From Lantana camara (Eukaryota; Streptophyta; Magnoliopsida; Lamiales; Verbenaceae): DNA of 64,000 bases. The DNA lies in NCBI GenBank assembly GCA_037501455.1, contig CM074863.1:7994001-8058000 (forward strand), in the 5' to 3' direction. Both the position numbers and the translations under genes were made by a program. This document shows positions 1 through 11,334 of this stretch, in pieces. Below the pieces are notes generated by a model. That model saw only the letters and a program-made list of their open reading frames with translations, made no database searches and was not told the origin of the DNA. Each line of letters begins with the position of its first letter. The first letter of the stretch is position 1.

Positions 1-971
1 TTTAATTTGGCGGGTTTAGGTTTTAGCCTTTAGGGGCTTGAAATTTCAATAGAGTGGTTGACAAAGTCTACAACTATAGTGTGGTCCAAAAAACATTCTC
101 TAAGGAATTTGTAGAGAGGAAGGTTGAAGAAATCAAATGTGCATGAGCATGATAGCCAGGTCATGTTGGGCCTAGCCTGTGCTTTCAAGTCAGTGGCCTC
201 GCTTTTGAATAAATTTGGACAGCTTCCACTAAGATTTGTCCACTATAAAATGTCCCATGAATCCAATATATATCCAGCACCAAAACTCTCACACGGTTCT
301 TCTATTTGTCGATAACCTAATATGATAAGTATAATCATTATGTCATTTTGAAAGAATATAATTAGTTTTTTAATTCAATAAAATACTTAAAAAGTCTAGA
401 GTCAGATTTGATTCATCAAGACTAAATCCATATAAAACCACAGATAATCGGATACAAAACAATCAACAAGCCCAACGGGCCAAGTTGGTACAACTTTGAA
501 AACAGAGGCCGGCCTATTGGAGATGACAAAAAGGGAAAATTAAAAGAAAAGAAGGGGGCGGCAGGAAGTAGGTTGCGGATGTATCCGTGGACAGAATCAA
601 TTCAAAGATCGTGAAATGTGGAATTCAGTTTCTAATGAGACACCATAATAATGCACACATCCGTGACTGCCATCAGAAATCTCAACCGACCCTCTTGTTC
701 TCCACGAGAGTCCATTAGCCGGCAGTGCACCTCTCGAGATTGTGTTCTGGAGTCAACAATCTAATGTGAACCCTGCAAATCTCAAAGCTCATCCAAGTCC
801 CTTCCTCTTTTTCTTCTTCCAGAAGGGAGATTTCGGATTCACTCTGCATGGAAGGCTGGCACCACCGCTGCCTCGGTCTAGATCCATCATCGCTTAATTG
901 AATTCATTCTGTTTTTTTTTTTTCTATTTTGAGTGGAGTTGATTGCAAATTTTATAGCTCAAAAGAAAAAA
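1..971. other. Intergenic sequence upstream of the DUF7054 gene
   Basis: I see no recognisable gene or transposon boundary here. The short open frames, including one at 124-315, lack a family I recognise and resemble chance frames. The pyrimidine-rich stretch at about 780-935 lies just before the DUF7054 start codon and is probably its 5' untranslated leader. Confidence 0.4.
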
Positions 972-1479
972 ATGGCGATCATGAAGGCCAAGAAGAGTCA
1001 GAGTCCGAAGGGGAACCGGTTTTTGATTAGCGTAACGGTTCTGGGTAGCGCAGGGCCGATCCGGTTCATAGTGCATGAGGAGGAGTTAGTTGCTAATGTC
1101 ATTAATACCGCATTGAAATCGTATGAGCGTGAAGGCAGGCTCCCTGTTCTGGGAACCGATCTTAAGGATTTTATGCTCTATTGCCCTGTTGATGGAACTG
1201 AAGGTACGTGTCGTAATATATATTATTATTCTCTTCCGTTTGTTGAATTGATTATATAAAAATGAATTGTTTGTTGGTTAATGTTAAACAGCATTGCTTC
1301 CATGGGATACAATTGGGTCGGTTGGTGTCCGGAATTTCATACTGAGCAAGAGGCCAGAAACGGAGAAAACAAGTGTGATGGATGAAAAGGCTTCTTCTCC
1401 AACTAGTCAAAAGAGGGGAGCTGGAAGTTTCAAGGCATGGCTCTATGGATCTCGTAGCCATAAGATATCTTCTCACTGA
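972..1479 (+). CDS. DUF7054 domain protein (At4g22758-like), two exons
   Basis: Exons 972-1203 and 1292-1479 encode 139 residues; the intron begins GTACGT and ends AACAG, phase 1. The start at 972 is chosen because the conserved part begins a basic stretch (MAIMKAKKSQSPKGNRFLIS) and the in-frame upstream ATG at 933 only adds an unrelated leader. Visible family features are the beta-rich core around residues 18-75 (FLISVTVLGSAGPIRFIVHE, then a VINTALKSYEREGRLPVLG helix region and a FMLYCPVDG motif) and, across the intron, LPWDTIGSVGVRNFIL, typical of the DUF7054 ubiquitin-like fold. The C-terminus is a basic, Ser-rich tail. The function of this family is not established. It reads forward, away from the MLP cluster, and looks intact. 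Confidence 0.85.
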
Positions 1480-2651
1480 ACATCAACATATATATATATG
1501 TAGTTTGGTCTTTAGGTCTCCGGAGCTTTGTATTGCTCGGTTTTCGACCAATCTCCTAGTTTCTTTTTCGATTTTCTGTCTTTTATGCCCAATAAAATTT
1601 TGTATTAATAACCAACACACATTAATTTCTCTTTTTATCTTATGTTAATACGTGATCCAACAATTCCACTAATCTAATTCATCAAACGCCGCATCATGAT
1701 GACCTAAAAACTTTCTTGTTAATTTCCAGTTCCATTTCAAAAAAGGGACCTTTGGATTTGGTAGGTAAATTTTGGGTAAACATTTTCTTTTTCTATATAT
1801 AATTTAATTGGGTTTCAACTCCGGCCAACCCAACAATCCCAAAGTGTTTCAAATCCCTAACCAACTAAAGATAAGTAAAACTTTTCTCAAACCCGATCAA
1901 CCGGACATTAAGTAAAATTTTTCTCAAAATGTTCCAACACCCTTGATCAAACGAACCATAAGTAAAATTCTTCTCAAAGTGTTTCGAACCTCTGATATCA
2001 TAACTAGATCAAAGCCCTTTGGGTTTCAATGAGCTATTAATATGATTAACTTTGTTAAGCACTTATCAGATTTAAATTTTAGGCGGGGAGTGGCTGTGGC
2101 TGTGGCTGTGGCTGCAGCCCCCTACCATGATAATTGTTTGAAGGTAGTCTTGTAGGGGTGCTCAACGAAGTATGGATCGCTAGTTAGAAATAAAATGATT
2201 TCTGCCATTGAAACTTACATCAAATTAGTTCCCCAATTTTGCCCTAAATCCGCTTTTTCTTATGATCAATGTTGAGGCTGGGGCGGAGCTAACTACAATT
2301 TATTTACATAAGAAATGCTAAAAACTTTATTAAATGATTTATAATTGTTTCATCAAATAAAACGTCAAATTATGATAATACAGTACATACAATTTATTTA
2401 TAGCATTGAAGTCCTAACAATTGAGCATAACTTATAAATTTGTTTCACATTTTACAACGGTTTCGTCGGTTCTATATCTAATTAAATGTCTTTTTTACAT
2501 TGATTCCTCTTTTATACTAATAATATCTGTTTCAATAAATTTCTAAAATTAGCGTTTTTTTTAAATTTATAAATACTATTTATTAATAAAAAAATTTGAT
2601 TAAATTGATTAGGGTTACTAAAATTATGATGTTACTATTGCATTTTGATCA
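1480..2651. other. Intergenic sequence, AT-rich
   Basis: The start is the DUF7054 3' untranslated region, with an AATAAA-like signal near 1590. A near-repeated phrase (AAGTAAAA TTTTTCTCAAA) occurs three times at about 1873, 1911 and 1960, and a (GGCTGT)n run lies at about 2089-2113. I see no coding sequence. Confidence 0.4.
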
Positions 2652-2744
2652 TTTTTTTTTTCTCTCTTTTGACATACGCGTACTCAAGCAAGATTCGAAT
2701 ATGGGACATTGTCTTTGAGAATGAACCCATTAACCACTTGCATA
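2652..2744 (-). mobile_element. Short SINE-like insertion with an oligo(T) head
   Basis: A 93-bp segment is flanked by 8-bp direct repeats TTTGATCA (2644-2651 and 2745-2752). Read on the minus strand it carries ATATTCGAATCTTG, close to a tRNA-type RNA polymerase III B box, and ends in an A-rich tail (oligo(T) at 2652-2660 on the plus strand). These are the hallmarks of a tRNA-derived SINE. It is shorter than complete plant SINEs and so probably 5'-truncated. The target repeat is short, so the call is moderate. Confidence 0.45.
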
Positions 2745-2974
2745 TTTGATCAATTTGTTTATTAATAATTAATTAATTTGAAAAAAAAAAAGGTCAGAAT
2801 AAATTTGGCTCTCCCTCTGCCAGTATCCAGCTCTCTGGGCGCCTGTTTTGAGGTAAACGAACCGTAAAAACGGATATACAAGAAAAGCTATTTTGGCATG
2901 GATAATGTAGCCTCAGAAAAAAGAGGAAAATGAAGCACAAATTCAGGACATTCACTCGCTAAATTTGTCTAATG

Positions 2975-2984
2975 TATATAATAA
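2975..2984 (+). promoter_or_regulatory. Candidate TATA box of the C2-domain gene
   Basis: TATATAATAA lies about 185 bp upstream of the C2 start codon. The sequence between it and the ATG is CT- and A-rich with no competing gene, which fits a transcribed leader. Confidence 0.45.
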
Positions 2985-3168
2985 ATAGCTTATGAGCTTC
3001 TGTGGATGGGTGGATATCTATCTTGGCCTTCCTTCAACATCTACTGTCTTGAGGAGGCCAGATTTCTCTCAGTTTCTTTTCCATTCAAACTTTGTCTCTC
3101 AAAACGCAGAGAGAAGTTAAGGATAAAAACACATACAAAAGCAAATCAAATCAACTTCACAATCTACA

Positions 3169-3840
3169 ATGGATGTTCATGTTCTGGGTCTCCTCAGAGT
3201 TCGTGTTCGCAAAGGAATCAATCTTGCTGTCCGTGACACCATCAGCAGTGATCCTTATTGTGTTCTCTCCTGCGGCACCCAGGTACGAACATCATCATAA
3301 ATTTTCCAGATTTAAATTAATGCATGGCTGACAACATTTGGGCACTATTATGACCGCAGAAAGTGAAAACTAAAGTTGTGAGGGACAACTGCAACCCTGT
3401 CTGGAATGAGGAGCTGACCATTTGTGTCAAGGATCTTAGTGTTCCCGTCGTCCTCGTAAGTCAGAATTCGAATCCCATTTAACAAAATGGAATCTACATT
3501 AACACCATTATATATATCATTGTATCTTGTTGTATTGTGTCAGTCTGTATTTGACAAGGACACGTTCACGGGAGATGACAGCATGGGATATGCTAGGATA
3601 GATATCGAGCCTTTAATAGAATGTATTAGAATGGAATTGCAAGGTCTCCCGGACGGGACTAAAGTCGACAGAGTTCAACCGACACGTGAGAATTGCTTGG
3701 CCGATGAGAGCGTTGTTTTGTGGAGCGAAGGTAAGATGACACAAGACATGATTCTCAGATTGAAAGACGTGGAACGTGGTGAGGTTGAGGTACAAATAGA
3801 ATGGATCGATCTTCCGGGTAAGGAAAACCTGCCCTTGTAA
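3169..3840 (+). CDS. C2-domain ABA-related (CAR) protein, three exons
   Basis: Exons 3169-3282, 3360-3455 and 3544-3840 join in frame (all phase 0) to 168 residues, the usual CAR length. All introns have GT-AG ends. The start at 3169 gives MDVHVLGLLRVRVRKGINLA, the typical C2 N-terminus. The calcium-binding loops are visible: RDTISSDPY (about residues 22-30), NCNPVWNEEL (about 50-59) and FDKDTFTGDD (about 73-82). Residues 83-131 form the alpha-helical insertion with basic and acidic patches that sets CAR proteins apart from other small plant C2 proteins. In known members this family binds phospholipid in a calcium-dependent way and recruits PYR/PYL abscisic-acid receptors to membranes; that role is inferred here. 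The 3' end of this gene, together with MLP1, was duplicated at 19690. Confidence 0.9.
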
Positions 3841-4282
3841 TGCCATTAGTAGATTAATTAGGTAAGGTTGATGAGAAGCAGGAGTGTTGTTTTTTCATGT
3901 ATTTCTTACCTTACAAGTGTAACCTAGCTAGTACCAGGCATGGATAATTGTACTTTAATTTGTGCTGTTAATTACAACGACGTCAGAGCTGATCATGAGT
4001 ATTTAACAACTTTAATCTTTATCTACTCTTTCTTATAAAGTGTAATTAGCAATTTCGGTTATGATCATATGCAGAACGCGTGATGGCAAGAATTGAAAGA
4101 ACAATTTTGACAACTTTGTCTCAACACTGAATTCTTTATTTTCATCATCAAGAGTTTACGATACAAACAAACCACAAACATCAGACGGGCCTCAATAACA
4201 TTAAAGCAGACCGCAATATCATTTGTTGTCAAATAACAGCAAATAGCCAAATACAGAACATCAGGGAATAATTAAATGAAAG

Positions 4283-4824
4283 CTACTTAGCAGCAGGTTT
4301 GGCGAGAAGATAGTTGTCAACATCCTTAGTGCAACTACGGAGTAATTCCAAGATTGAGTGTGGTTCAGGAACATCCTCGTTCTTTTTCTCGTAAGCAGCT
4401 GTCCAAGTGACGAGGCTGTCTTCCCCATCGGTCTCAACATGAACACACAATTTAAAAGCCTCGTACAGCTCCATTACATCTCCTTCAACCACCTTGAATG
4501 TCACCGACTTCTTTTCATCATCTATTGCCTCGACGATCTGTTTCGCCACCCATTTTTTACCTTCTGGGAAAAATCAAATTCGTCACCGCTATTAATTGCA
4601 TGAAACAAATAAGTAAATTAAAGAAAATGTTAATTACCATGGATGTATTCCCAGTAAATGACGGATCCAACAGTTCCCCATTGGCCTTGGTGCAAGTCGC
4701 AGACGTGAACCTTATCAGGAGCGATGCCTGAAAGTTGATGCGGTGTGTCCCTAGCCAACTGGTGAAACACGTTTGCATCAGATTTTATGCTTATCTGCGT
4801 GACAAGCTTCCCTGTCTGAACCAT
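4283..4824 (-). CDS. Major latex protein-like (Bet v 1 superfamily), MLP1
   Basis: Exon 1 is 4638-4824 and exon 2 is 4283-4563 (minus strand), with one phase-1 intron at the position conserved in the MLP family; they join to 155 residues. The first exon has MVQTGKLVTQISIKSDANVF and the glycine-rich loop GQWGTVGSVIYWEY (about residues 47-60). The second has a KKSVTFKVVEGDVMELY strand-helix stretch, VTWTAAYEKKNEDVPEP and the long C-terminal helix ending in PAAK. Bet v 1 folds enclose a hydrophobic cavity that binds small ligands; MLP members are linked to stress responses and ligand transport, but the specific ligand cannot be read from sequence. It converges on the C2 gene, about 440 bp away. 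The frame is intact and MLP2 is its closest copy here. Confidence 0.92.
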
Positions 4825-4902
4825 GGCTACAAAAGAACTCTACTTAAATAACTTCAGAGAAAAATTAAATGGTTTCTTGTTTGCCAAAGAACTAATGCCT
4901 CT

Positions 4903-4911
4903 AATATATAG
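4903..4911 (-). promoter_or_regulatory. Candidate TATA box of MLP1
   Basis: Read on the minus strand this is a TATATATTA stretch about 80 bp before the MLP1 start codon. MLP2 has the corresponding element at 20926-20936, so the site survived duplication. Confidence 0.5.
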
Positions 4912-5049
4912 ATGGCTTCTTAGAGCGATTGATTCCTGGTTTCCAGTTAATTCGTATTCAACTTGAAGTATTTTATTCAAATAATGGGGTCTTTGAGAGC
5001 GACTGCCAAACGAGATGTAAGATATGGTAAATAAAATAACATACAAGAT

Positions 5050-6780
5050 TGTCAACACAAACTTATTTTCTTTAAGATTTATGTGAAATTCAAAATTCAG
5101 GTTTTGTTTTCTTTTAAATCAATTATGGCGTTATAAAATAAAATATCTATTGGGAGGAAATCCCAATCTAAATTTACTGAATAATTTCAAAATATATTAG
5201 TTAGTCATATAATAAATATAATTATATGATTTGTTACGTACATAATGGCGCGAAAGATATCAACTTCATGGTTTGTGATCCTCCACTACTTTATATACAA
5301 ATGAGTTACAGAATTTTATTGGGAAGACCCTAACAAGTAACATCACTCATTTGAATAGGTAAAATAAATAAATTCAATTTAAATAATGTATATACAAATA
5401 CTTTGAAAAACACACTTCTTTTATATATTCGAATTTTCAACTAGAATTTGTACCGACCTAATGAGAAGGGTGTTTGTAATTTATATGCAAACTAGTTCTA
5501 AACCCGTGCCTTTGATTACAAATATACAATCACTAAAAAAAAATCAAATTATCCTTAAAAACATACATAATATATATTTATAAAATTCATGTTTAAAAAT
5601 CAAATAAAAAACTCAAAAAACACATATATATATTAAAAATTCATCTGTTAATTATCTCTAAAGATATTGAATTATAAATATGAAAAATTATATAAATAAA
5701 AAAATGAATTGTTAAATTATAAATATGAAAATTCATATAAATAAAGAAATTAAAATTCTTAAAATATGAAAAACATAATAAATAAGACACAATGAAAAAT
5801 GTAATAAATAAGAGACAAGTATAATAATTGGGATATTTAAAGTACAAACAAACACATAGATAAAGAAAATTTTGGATGGATACAAAAATGGAATACATAA
5901 CTTAGTAAATAGAATGGAGAACTTATACATAGATCAAGAATAAATGGAATGAAGACTTACACATAGACGAAGAATGCATTGACATAATTAAAATGCATTC
6001 AGTTTGGGATGCGTAGAAAAATGGAACGTAATAGACGAATAATAATTTGGGATGCATAAAAAATGAAATGTAAAACTTTTGGAAAACGTATTTAAAGTGT
6101 GAGTACTATCAAAATTTATAACTATTTTTGTTCTTTTTGAGGATTACCAAATGGATAACAATTTTAGATATCAATTTTTTTTTTAAATTTGAATATTGTT
6201 TTATCAACCTTCTAATTTGAATTTTAAATTTTAAATTATTTTAACTAACATATATGAATCTCTTTAGATAAATTAGATTTAATATTGATAATTTGATTTT
6301 GAATTCAAACATTTCTTTCTAACAGAAGATTTTGAGATTTTTACGATAATTTTAATTTAAAAATTCTTAAAGTTTTAGATAAACATTAAATATTTAAAAA
6401 TATTATTTAATTTCTTAATATGATAAAATTTAATGAGATTTTTGCCTAACCGATTTTGAGATTTATATGATAACAAAATTTAAGATTTCTACAATATAGT
6501 TTTAATTTAAGGAGTCTTAAATTTTAGATAGCTCAATTAAAAAAATATTTTAGATAAATATTAAATATTCTAAAAATATTATTTATTTGCATAATATAAT
6601 AAAATTCATTGAGGCTATCCACATCAGCATACACGTGGATAGCCTGGAAGGTTGTGAATTATATATATTTAGACTATAGGAGGGAAAAGAGTAATTTTCG
6701 AAGCCAAATAAGGTTTAAATATAGTTACAGCTAATATAACGAGTTTAAAACTTTAAATATAATATAGAATAAATTTAAAG
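5050..6780. other. AT-rich intergenic DNA upstream of MLP1
   Basis: The part up to about 5450 is recognisably copied at 30478-30830 (upstream of MLP2, beyond the CACTA element). The rest is very AT-rich with short internal near-repeats such as AAATTATAAATATGAAAA at about 5670 and 5713. A 10-bp inverted repeat GGCTATCCAC / GTGGATAGCC with a 12-base spacer sits at about 6613-6644 and may be a MITE remnant. I see no gene; open frames here are low-complexity. Confidence 0.4.
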
Positions 6781-7284
6781 TTCAGATATCAGAAAAACAC
6801 AGGAAAATTTGCCCAACAGCAAAGAAAATAAAGAACATAACAAAAAAAAAAAAAAAAAAAACCCAGAAAATAAACTAAATAACAAGAAGAAAACTAAAAA
6901 CATAAAAGCAAACAATAGAAATGTAATTAAATAAAAAAAGAGAAACTCATTAAAAGCACAAAAGAAAAAAAAATCAAACTATATGAATTTGGAAATAAAA
7001 ATTGAAATAGAAAAGTTAATTTAAAAAAACAAAAAAGAATCAACAGCATGAAAGAAAAGGAAATAAGACTAGAAATCATAAATTAAGATGGAAAATAGAA
7101 AAAATCATAATAACATCAAAAGAAAAAAAAAAGAAAAAAAAAGGATCAAAGTAAACACATCAAATTAAGAAACAAAAATCAAATAAAAACATACATAAAT
7201 AGAGAAATGAAATCCAAATGAAAACTAGAAATTATCTAACACTTACTAATACTGAAAAGAAAGAAAAGAAAAGTAGAATTGCTT

Positions 7285-7900
7285 AACTTCTTTTCATGAG
7301 AACAACAACTCCATCAACGTTGTTGCTCTGATCTGCAGTCCCTGAAAAACTACTTCTTTTCATGACAAGAATAGCTCCAGCACCGTTACTACTCGATGTG
7401 CAGTCACTGAAAAACTACACATCCCGATGTTTAAATCAAAGCTATTTAATTAGCATAAAAAAAATACAGTTAATTAATTACCAGCAGTTGTGGTTCCATT
7501 CTTCTTGAAGACAACTCTGCCAGATAAATCTCTCTGCGTTTGGCCTAATCCCGTCATCTACAGAGATTATCACACGCTTCACGCGTCGACACGACTTGGG
7601 TCCACAATCTGCAATATGAAACTATCAGTTCGAAACTATGTAAAATATTTTCCAATGTTAAAGAGTAAATGAAGTTTATTTACCTATGTGGAAATTGGAT
7701 CTATTAATGTAATTTCCCAAAGGGTGATAACATTTCATGCATATATTTCGGGGTACTGCAAAACTCACAACAGCTTGAATTTCTTTGTCTTGTCACTCAA
7801 GGACTTTCTGTAACATTTCCAGAAGTAATGCACCTTGACAGAATCTGATTTCACGCATATTCTTGGATTAATTATCTTCATAGGGTCTACGCTGCCATAC
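7285..7900 (-). pseudogene. Fragments of an unrecognised multi-exon gene (copy 1)
   Basis: Three exon-like pieces are visible on the minus strand. 7765-7900 follows a TATCCACAG acceptor and reads about 44 residues (including KSDSVKVHYFWKCYRKSL) to a stop at 7765. 7485-7611 follows TTGCAG and encodes a phrase containing VIISVDDGIRPN. 7285-7430 holds two tandem copies of a short terminal exon ending LVMKRS or VLMKRS and a stop. The pieces do not join into one continuous frame in this order, so I call it a pseudogene or rearranged terminal part of a gene. I do not recognise the family. Copy 2 lies at 8897-9166. Confidence 0.4.
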
Positions 7901-7989
7901 CTGTGGATAAAGAAGAGTTAAAATCAGATTAAAAAGAAAAGAAAAAGGGAAAAAGAAACTCTTGCACCATTTTATTGAAATCAAGATGT

Positions 7990-8160
7990 AAAGACATCAT
8001 CATATCGACAACAAAATCAGCAACAACTTGAAGACCACGTCTTATATATGAAGGAAGGCACCAAAATCAGCAACAACTTGAGACCAAATGAACATCCACG
8101 TCTTATGAAGGAAGGCAACAAAATCAGCAACAACTTGAAGACCAAATGAACTTTGTTGTG
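7990..8160. repeat. Three tandem copies of a roughly 60-bp unit
   Basis: The phrase AAATCAGCAACAACTTGA recurs at about 8017, 8064 and 8121, each time followed by versions of GACCAAATGAAC and CGTCTTATGAAGGAAGGCA. Units differ in length by small indels. It sits between the two copies of the larger tandem duplication. Confidence 0.65.
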
Positions 8161-8896
8161 TATAACGTTCTAATAGGTACAGAATCTGAAGGGAAAAAGA
8201 AAAGGTGATGAATATTGAGAACATTTTTTTTTGAAAAACAGAAAAAGAGTAAAAAATTCATAGAAAATTAAAGAAAAACAAGAAAATCAAGTTAAAAGAA
8301 GGGAAATCCAATTAAGAGCACAAAAGAAAACAAAATTAATTATAGGAAATTGGAAATTAAAAGAGAAACATAAAAGTAAAAAAATTAAATTAAATTAGAA
8401 AAACACAAGGAAAATTGCCTAACAGAAAGAAAATAAAATAAAATTAGGAAACATGAATTACATTGAAAAACAGAAACAATGTTAGTAACATTGAAAAAAA
8501 TAGATACATAGAAAATAAATTAAATAAAGAGTATAAAAGTAAATAATGAAAATTTAATTAAATATATATGTAAAAAAAAAGAATCTAAATAAGAGCGCAA
8601 AAGAAAAAGAAATCAAACTATATGAATCCGGAAATAAGAAAATGAAACAGACAAGTAAACTTAAAAAACAAAAGAAGAACCAACATCATGAAGGAAAAAG
8701 GAAATGAGATTGGAAATTATAAATTATGATGGAAAAAAAAAAAAAAAAAAGCAAAAAGAGACGAAAGTAATTAAACACATAAAATTAAATTAAAAAACAG
8801 AAATCAAGTAAAAACATGTAGGAGTAAAGAAATTAGATCAAAATGAGAACTAGAAATTATTTAACACTTATTAATACTCAAAAGGAAAGTGACGAA

Positions 8897-9166
8897 TCGC
8901 TTAACTTCTTTTGATGAGAAGAACAACTCCAGCACCATCACTCCTCTGATTTGGTCCCTGAAAAACTATAGAAGCTGATATTTAAATAAAAACATTTTAT
9001 TTAATTAGCACAAACTAAAAATAATGAAGTTAATGGATACCAGCAATTTTATTCCAGTCTTCTTGAAAACGGGGTTCAACCTTGCTAGATACATCTCTCA
9101 TACTTGTATTTGGCCTAATCTCGTCACCTAAAGAGATTATTATCACAGGCTTGGACCCGACACTCT
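8897..9166 (-). pseudogene. Fragments of an unrecognised gene (copy 2)
   Basis: The segment 9041-9166 follows a TTGCAG acceptor and reads on the minus strand through PVIIISLGDEIRPN and RFQEDWNKIA before a GT donor. The segment 8897-8958 follows TTTTTCAG and ends in VLLIKRS and a stop, but in a phase that does not match the upstream piece. It is the sister of the copy at 7285-7611. The phase mismatch suggests decay in this copy. Confidence 0.35.
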
Positions 9167-9840
9167 GCAATAGGAATCATTAGTTAGAAGCTATATAAGA
9201 TATTTTTCCATGTGATGAAAGCGTTTAAGTTTTTACGTTTGTGGAAATTGGAGCTTTTCCATCTTTAGATCTACACAATAAAGTAGCATCAGCAGCACAT
9301 TTGTTAATGACAAAAAATTAAGTATATCACAGAAATCCTTGAATCCCTCTCGTGTAGCTTCAAGTGCATCAGACAAATAAATTCAATTTACTTGCATGCG
9401 AAGTATGAGTTTATCTACTTTCTTAATTAGTTATTCCACCTTTTCAATTATTTTTGTCATTATTTTAATACCTTGAGGAATAAGAAAAACGAAACAAACT
9501 AAACTAAATTAGGATTAAAAGTGATCTAGTAAAAAGCTCAAGGCAACCCGATATAAAAAAATCTAAAAGAATAGAATTGGTAAAAAGAAACACAAACAAA
9601 ACAAACTTGAAGCTGATTGGTAAAAGAGGCGGTGGCAGATAGTAGGGACACAGTCAATTGACCAATTTTAGCTACGTCTTTCAAACTAGAATCTTTATTA
9701 GGAATCCAATGCATAATAAGTCCAACAAAGAAGCTCGGTCGCTCACCATTACATAAATGAAATGGAAAAAACTCAGAAACATTCACCGTGGTCTGTGAAC
9801 ACTATCATGATATCATAATAGAGGTAGACAGACCAAACAG

Positions 9841-9897
9841 GCAATGAAATTAGGAGCATTAATATTAGTAGCTGGAGTAGTAGTGGAGACTGGAGAT
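9841..9897 (-). pseudogene. MLP3 remnant, 3' end of the gene, split by a hAT element
   Basis: The stretch from about 9820 matches the 3' end of MLP5 (33360-33420) and MLP6 (57070-57155), including the GTAGTAGTGGAGA coding end. It stops at the 8-bp repeat CTGGAGAT (9890-9897), where the hAT element begins. The rest of the exon resumes at 19485 after the second copy of the repeat. MLP3 was therefore an MLP5/MLP6-type gene. Confidence 0.75.
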
Positions 9898-10379
9898 TAA
9901 AGATGTCAAACGGGCCGGGCCAGCCCACGAACCCGTGACCCAGCCCGGCTTCGAACCGGCCCAGGCCCAACCCATGAATATTATAAGGCGGGCTGGGCTG
10001 GGTTTGGGGTATTAGGCTGGGCCCCTATTGGGTTTGATTCTAAAACCCAGCCTAGCCCGTGAACAGGCCCACTTAAACCCATAACCAGCCCAGACCAACC
10101 CGTAACCCAGGACCAGCTCAGGCCCGGCCCAGGCCCGCTATTCCCTTAGCACAAAATCTCCCAATATACTATTCAATGTGTTCTTTTTTCTGTTTTTTCT
10201 TTTCTTGGCCCCATTCATACAAATCCAATATTTTAATTATAAAGTTACAAATACAAATTAAATAAGACAAACCCAATCTATATAAATTTGGACTAGCTAT
10301 TTAATTACATATTTATAATAAAATTGAAACAATTATTATATTAATTATATATAATCATTAGGTTATTGTATATGTAATT

Positions 10380-10986
10380 TGATGCATCATATTTTTACCA
10401 CTTTGGGCTTCAGTCCACTCTTAAGGAAAGGCCCAAACTTGGAGGAGAAAAAGGGTCAGCCCGCTAATGGTCAAGAGAAACCTAGTAAATCTCGACCTAT
10501 CAGTTTTGCATGATAAGAGTTGTTTTCTCCACGTTCCCATAAATTCAAATTTCTATTTGGATGTAACGGAGTGGAATAGGATAATCCCTTCCATTTTTTC
10601 TCTCAACAACTGCTAACAACCCCAAAAAATAGGGAAGAGGAATCCTAGTTTAGTAAAAACCCTAGAGATATGCTTAAATAGGGGATATACTTGTATCAAT
10701 TAAATCACGCTACAGAGTATAAAAAACTCTATCAATATTCTCTCTCTCTCTCTCTCTAAGAAATCTGCAGGCGTCAACTTCTTTTAATCTTGAAGTTACT
10801 TTCTTAATTATTCTGCTTATATTATTATTTTACTTGCCTATTATTCCTAATCTTGCAGGCCTTTCTTCTTCGTTAACCGTTGTGTTGCAATCTCATTTTT
10901 CTCTTAGAATTATCTTACAGATAATTTAATCATCACAACTTAAATTCCCTTATAAATAGGGTGATGCATTTTTTTTGAACGCATCA
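10380..10986 (+). repeat. 5' LTR of Tat1
   Basis: Begins TGATGCATCATATTTTTACC and ends GAACGCATCA. It has a (TC)n tract at about 10738-10757 that is the same length in the 3' LTR. TATAAATAGGG near 10951 is in both copies. Confidence 0.9.
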
Positions 10987-11007
10987 TCTGGCGCCGTCTG
11001 TGGGAAC
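10987..11007 (+). promoter_or_regulatory. Primer-binding site of Tat1
   Basis: TCTGGCGCCGTCTGTGGGAA follows the LTR directly. TGGCGCC-type sites are usual in Tat and Athila Gypsy elements. The second Tat-like element has the related TGGTGCCATCTGTGGGAA on the minus strand at about 48086-48105. Confidence 0.75.
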
Positions 11008-11196
11008 TGATTAAATCGAGCTAAGCCGTGAGAATGCAATGGATGATATTTTCTCAAGATTACAAATCTCACGTTTGAAAGATAAGTTCTCCTCATCCTT
11101 ATTCTTATTCGTTTTGACAATTGTTACATTTTTTGACATTACTGTCTAAGAATTTTGGTATCACGAGGCTGTGAATTGTTTCCATATTATTCAACT

Positions 11197-11233
<37 letters not shown>

Positions 11234-11334
11234 AGAGAAAAAAAACAAAAACAAAATTAGTGTGTTGTACGTAACTTTAATATCTATCGTTTGCAAATTA
11301 TTTTTATTCATGTTAAGAGCCTTATTTCTTGATT

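Larger units (their letters stand above)
6780..9250. repeat. Diverged tandem duplication of about 1.6 kb
   Basis: About 6780-7700 and about 8400-9250 align in the same order. Both hold an A-rich block with the phrase CAAACTATATGAAT (near 6977 and 8619), followed by two exon-like segments and a shared intron phrase. Copy one has an extra internal copy of the last exon-like piece. The copies are diverged by substitutions and small indels, so the duplication is old compared with the LTR insertions nearby. Confidence 0.6.

Noticed and set aside
1252..1476. Minus-strand ORF over the DUF7054 second exon
   Set aside because: It is a shadow of the coding exon on the opposite strand, with no family features.
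5641..5930. Two overlapping minus-strand ORFs
   Set aside because: They are low-complexity (Phe, Ile, Tyr) translations of AT-rich intergenic DNA.
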